NCBI GenBank assembly: GCA_025617745.1
Contig: CM046856.1
Location: 48,984,873 to 49,048,872 of the forward strand
Direction of reading: 5' to 3'
DNA length: 64,000 nt
From: Heliocidaris erythrogramma
Lineage: Eukaryota; Echinodermata; Echinoidea; Camarodonta; Echinometridae
Shown here: positions 63,787 to 64,000 of the stretch, in pieces
How the letters are laid out: the number at the start of each line of letters is the position of its first letter
Numbering within the stretch: the stretch's first letter is position 1
Translations under genes and position numbers: made by a program
Notes under the pieces: generated by a model
Seen by the model: the letters and a program-made list of their open reading frames with translations, nothing else
Told to the model about the DNA's origin: nothing
Databases searched by the model: none

Positions 63787-64000
63787 CTGTGATAGGGGAA
63801 AAAATCCAATACTAGGGTAGGAGGCTAATGATCTTTAGTTTACTGGTAAAACTGATGGAAATCGGCTCTCGCCATTAGTGTTTTGACACAATGAGCTACG
63901 ATATAATGAACTAATGAATGAAGTATACTACTCCAACATACTACTCTTACTTGGAGATATGCCTGTTAACAACAAAAAAGTCAAATTCAGCACACTTCTA

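Noticed and set aside
63951-63962. A 12-base KPNB1 micro-exon (minus strand)
   Set aside because: It has a good acceptor and donor (gttaacag, gtaaga) and fits the phase, but AYLQ does not match the residues expected before QDEN. The true upstream exon is probably beyond the window.

Overview
This is animal nuclear DNA carrying the 3' parts of two convergent, intron-rich genes. The host is most likely an echinoderm, probably a sea urchin. That is inferred from one unduplicated COL15/18-type gene, many foldback and MITE-like repeats, many 'tacatgta'-type motifs and degenerate TTAGGG tracts. No species marker was seen.

Plus strand, about 1.1-45.8 kb: 35 coding exons of a multiplexin collagen (the invertebrate relative of types XV and XVIII). 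They encode about 1,282 C-terminal residues: an acidic and Pro/Thr-rich non-collagenous stretch, about ten short Gly-X-Y blocks separated by about nine interruptions, the NC1 trimerization domain, a Thr/Pro-rich hinge and a complete endostatin domain with stop codon. A 3' UTR of about 4.2 kb follows. Exon sizes are mostly multiples of 9 or 3, and most collagenous exons begin with a whole Gly codon. Split codons are consistent across every junction. The 5' part (signal peptide, thrombospondin-N/laminin-G-like domain) lies upstream of the window.

Minus strand, about 63.8-52.4 kb: 11 coding exons of importin subunit beta-1 (KPNB1), about 549 C-terminal residues, all joining in phase to the stop codon. 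The N-terminal third lies beyond position 64000. The genes are tail to tail, with about 6.6 kb between the collagen polyadenylation signal and the importin stop codon. They act in unrelated places: basement-membrane matrix and nuclear import.

The introns hold most of the unusual material. There are three satellite-like arrays: a 76-bp unit at 26.26-28.1 kb, a 71-bp unit with a 290-bp higher-order repeat at 37.94-39.55 kb, and a 46-bp unit at 58.12-58.48 kb. Three copies of a 'GGAGGCAT'-ended element have internal tandem cores packed with AGGTCA half-sites. At least six foldback elements and several dispersed families with two to six copies are present, along with tRNA-like SINE copies, a 5'-truncated LINE, a telomere-like tract, and decayed tandem copies of one collagen exon's 5' end. 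No bacterial-type operon, CRISPR array or convincing functional RNA gene was seen. Coordinates were read by hand and checked by reading-frame continuity, so individual repeat boundaries may be off by several bases.
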